From positions 1,736,001-1,800,000 of the forward strand of contig NZ_CP057483.1 of assembly GCF_013836145.1 (NCBI RefSeq): DNA of 64,000 nucleotides, read 5' to 3'. The stretch's first letter is position 1, and each line of letters starts with the position of its first letter. The notes beneath the pieces were generated by a model. It had not been told where the DNA came from, did no database searches, and saw only the letters and a program-made list of their open reading frames with translations. The position numbers were made by a program, and so were the translations under genes. This document shows, one piece after another, positions 63,849 to 64,000 of this stretch. Source of the DNA: Citrobacter sp. RHB25-C09 (GTDB lineage Bacteria > Pseudomonadota > Gammaproteobacteria > Enterobacterales > Enterobacteriaceae).

Positions 63849-64000
63849 CGTAACTTACTCATTATTCTTACATTGACGACTAAGCTGCGGGCAGAGTAAT
63901 GCCTTTCCGGGTATGAACCGATGGCCTCGTGTCTATTCGCGTCGCCAACCTCACGGTTATCGTCAGCTCAAAGAGGCGCAGAGTGTCGGTTGCCTGTATT
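63849..64000 (-). promoter_or_regulatory. Part of the rne 5' untranslated leader
   Basis: In E. coli the rne mRNA has a leader of about 361 bases with hairpins that RNase E binds to autoregulate its own message. The 152 bases here should be the proximal part of that leader; the promoter and distal hairpins lie outside the window. Identification rests on position. Confidence 0.6.

Overview
The window is a piece of enterobacterial chromosome, GC about 50-55%, densely packed with genes whose order follows the 22-24 minute region of Escherichia coli (yccM to rne). Proteins look strongly E. coli/Salmonella-like, but the gene content fits neither exactly: it lacks several blocks found here in E. 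coli K-12, carries a DUF1311 gene beside rutR-putA, has a Salmonella-like CsgA, and has an MFS/LysR pair between flgL and rne. The best guess is a Citrobacter species or close relative. This is inferred from remembered gene order and protein sequence; no search was run.

Layout. 1-5.3 kb: the 5' part of yccM (runs off the left edge), cbpM-cbpA, agp, yccJ-wrbA and the small KGG gene ymdF. 5.4-12.5 kb: rutR without the rut pyrimidine operon, a convergent DUF1311 gene, then putA and putP diverging from a proline-responsive control region. 12.5-17.7 kb: Fur-boxed efeUOB (ferrous iron uptake), phoH, a tandem REP/BIME block and the tRNA-Ser(GGA) gene. 17.8-20.8 kb: ghrA, ycdX-ycdY, ycdZ. 20.8-27.7 kb: the complete curli locus (csgDEFG diverging from csgBAC) followed by ymdA-ymdB-clsC. 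27.7-33.3 kb: opgC diverging from opgGH (osmoregulated periplasmic glucans), then msyB. 33.7-42.5 kb: mdtG, lpxL, trhO, solA, bssS, dinI, pyrC, yceB, mdtH. 42.8-46.6 kb: rimJ, yceH, yceM, murJ. 46.6-58.2 kb: the flagellar region-I cluster flgNMA diverging from flgBCDEFGHIJKL. 58.3-60.5 kb: an MFS exporter and divergent LysR regulator. 60.6-64 kb: rne and part of its leader.

How the genes work together. Much of the window concerns the envelope and the choice between motile and sessile life. Flagellar rod, hook and junction proteins (flg), with their sigma-28 checkpoint (FlgM), share the region with curli, cyclic-glucan synthesis, lipid A acylation (lpxL), lipid II flipping (murJ), cardiolipin synthesis (clsC) and two MFS drug exporters. 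The other functions are metabolic: proline catabolism, glucose-1-phosphate hydrolysis, glyoxylate reduction, pyrimidine synthesis and iron uptake. Control sites visible in the sequence include PutA operator hexamers, a Fur box, a LexA box, a PurR box, two class 3 flagellar (sigma-28) promoters, a CsgD box and many intrinsic terminators.

No CRISPR array, insertion sequence, prophage, rRNA or obviously new defence or secretion system was found. The most useful points for follow-up are the MFS/LysR insertion, the orphan rutR, the upstream ORF overlapping phoH, the missing grxB, the helically phased repeats before csgB, and the lengthened FlgE and RNase E.
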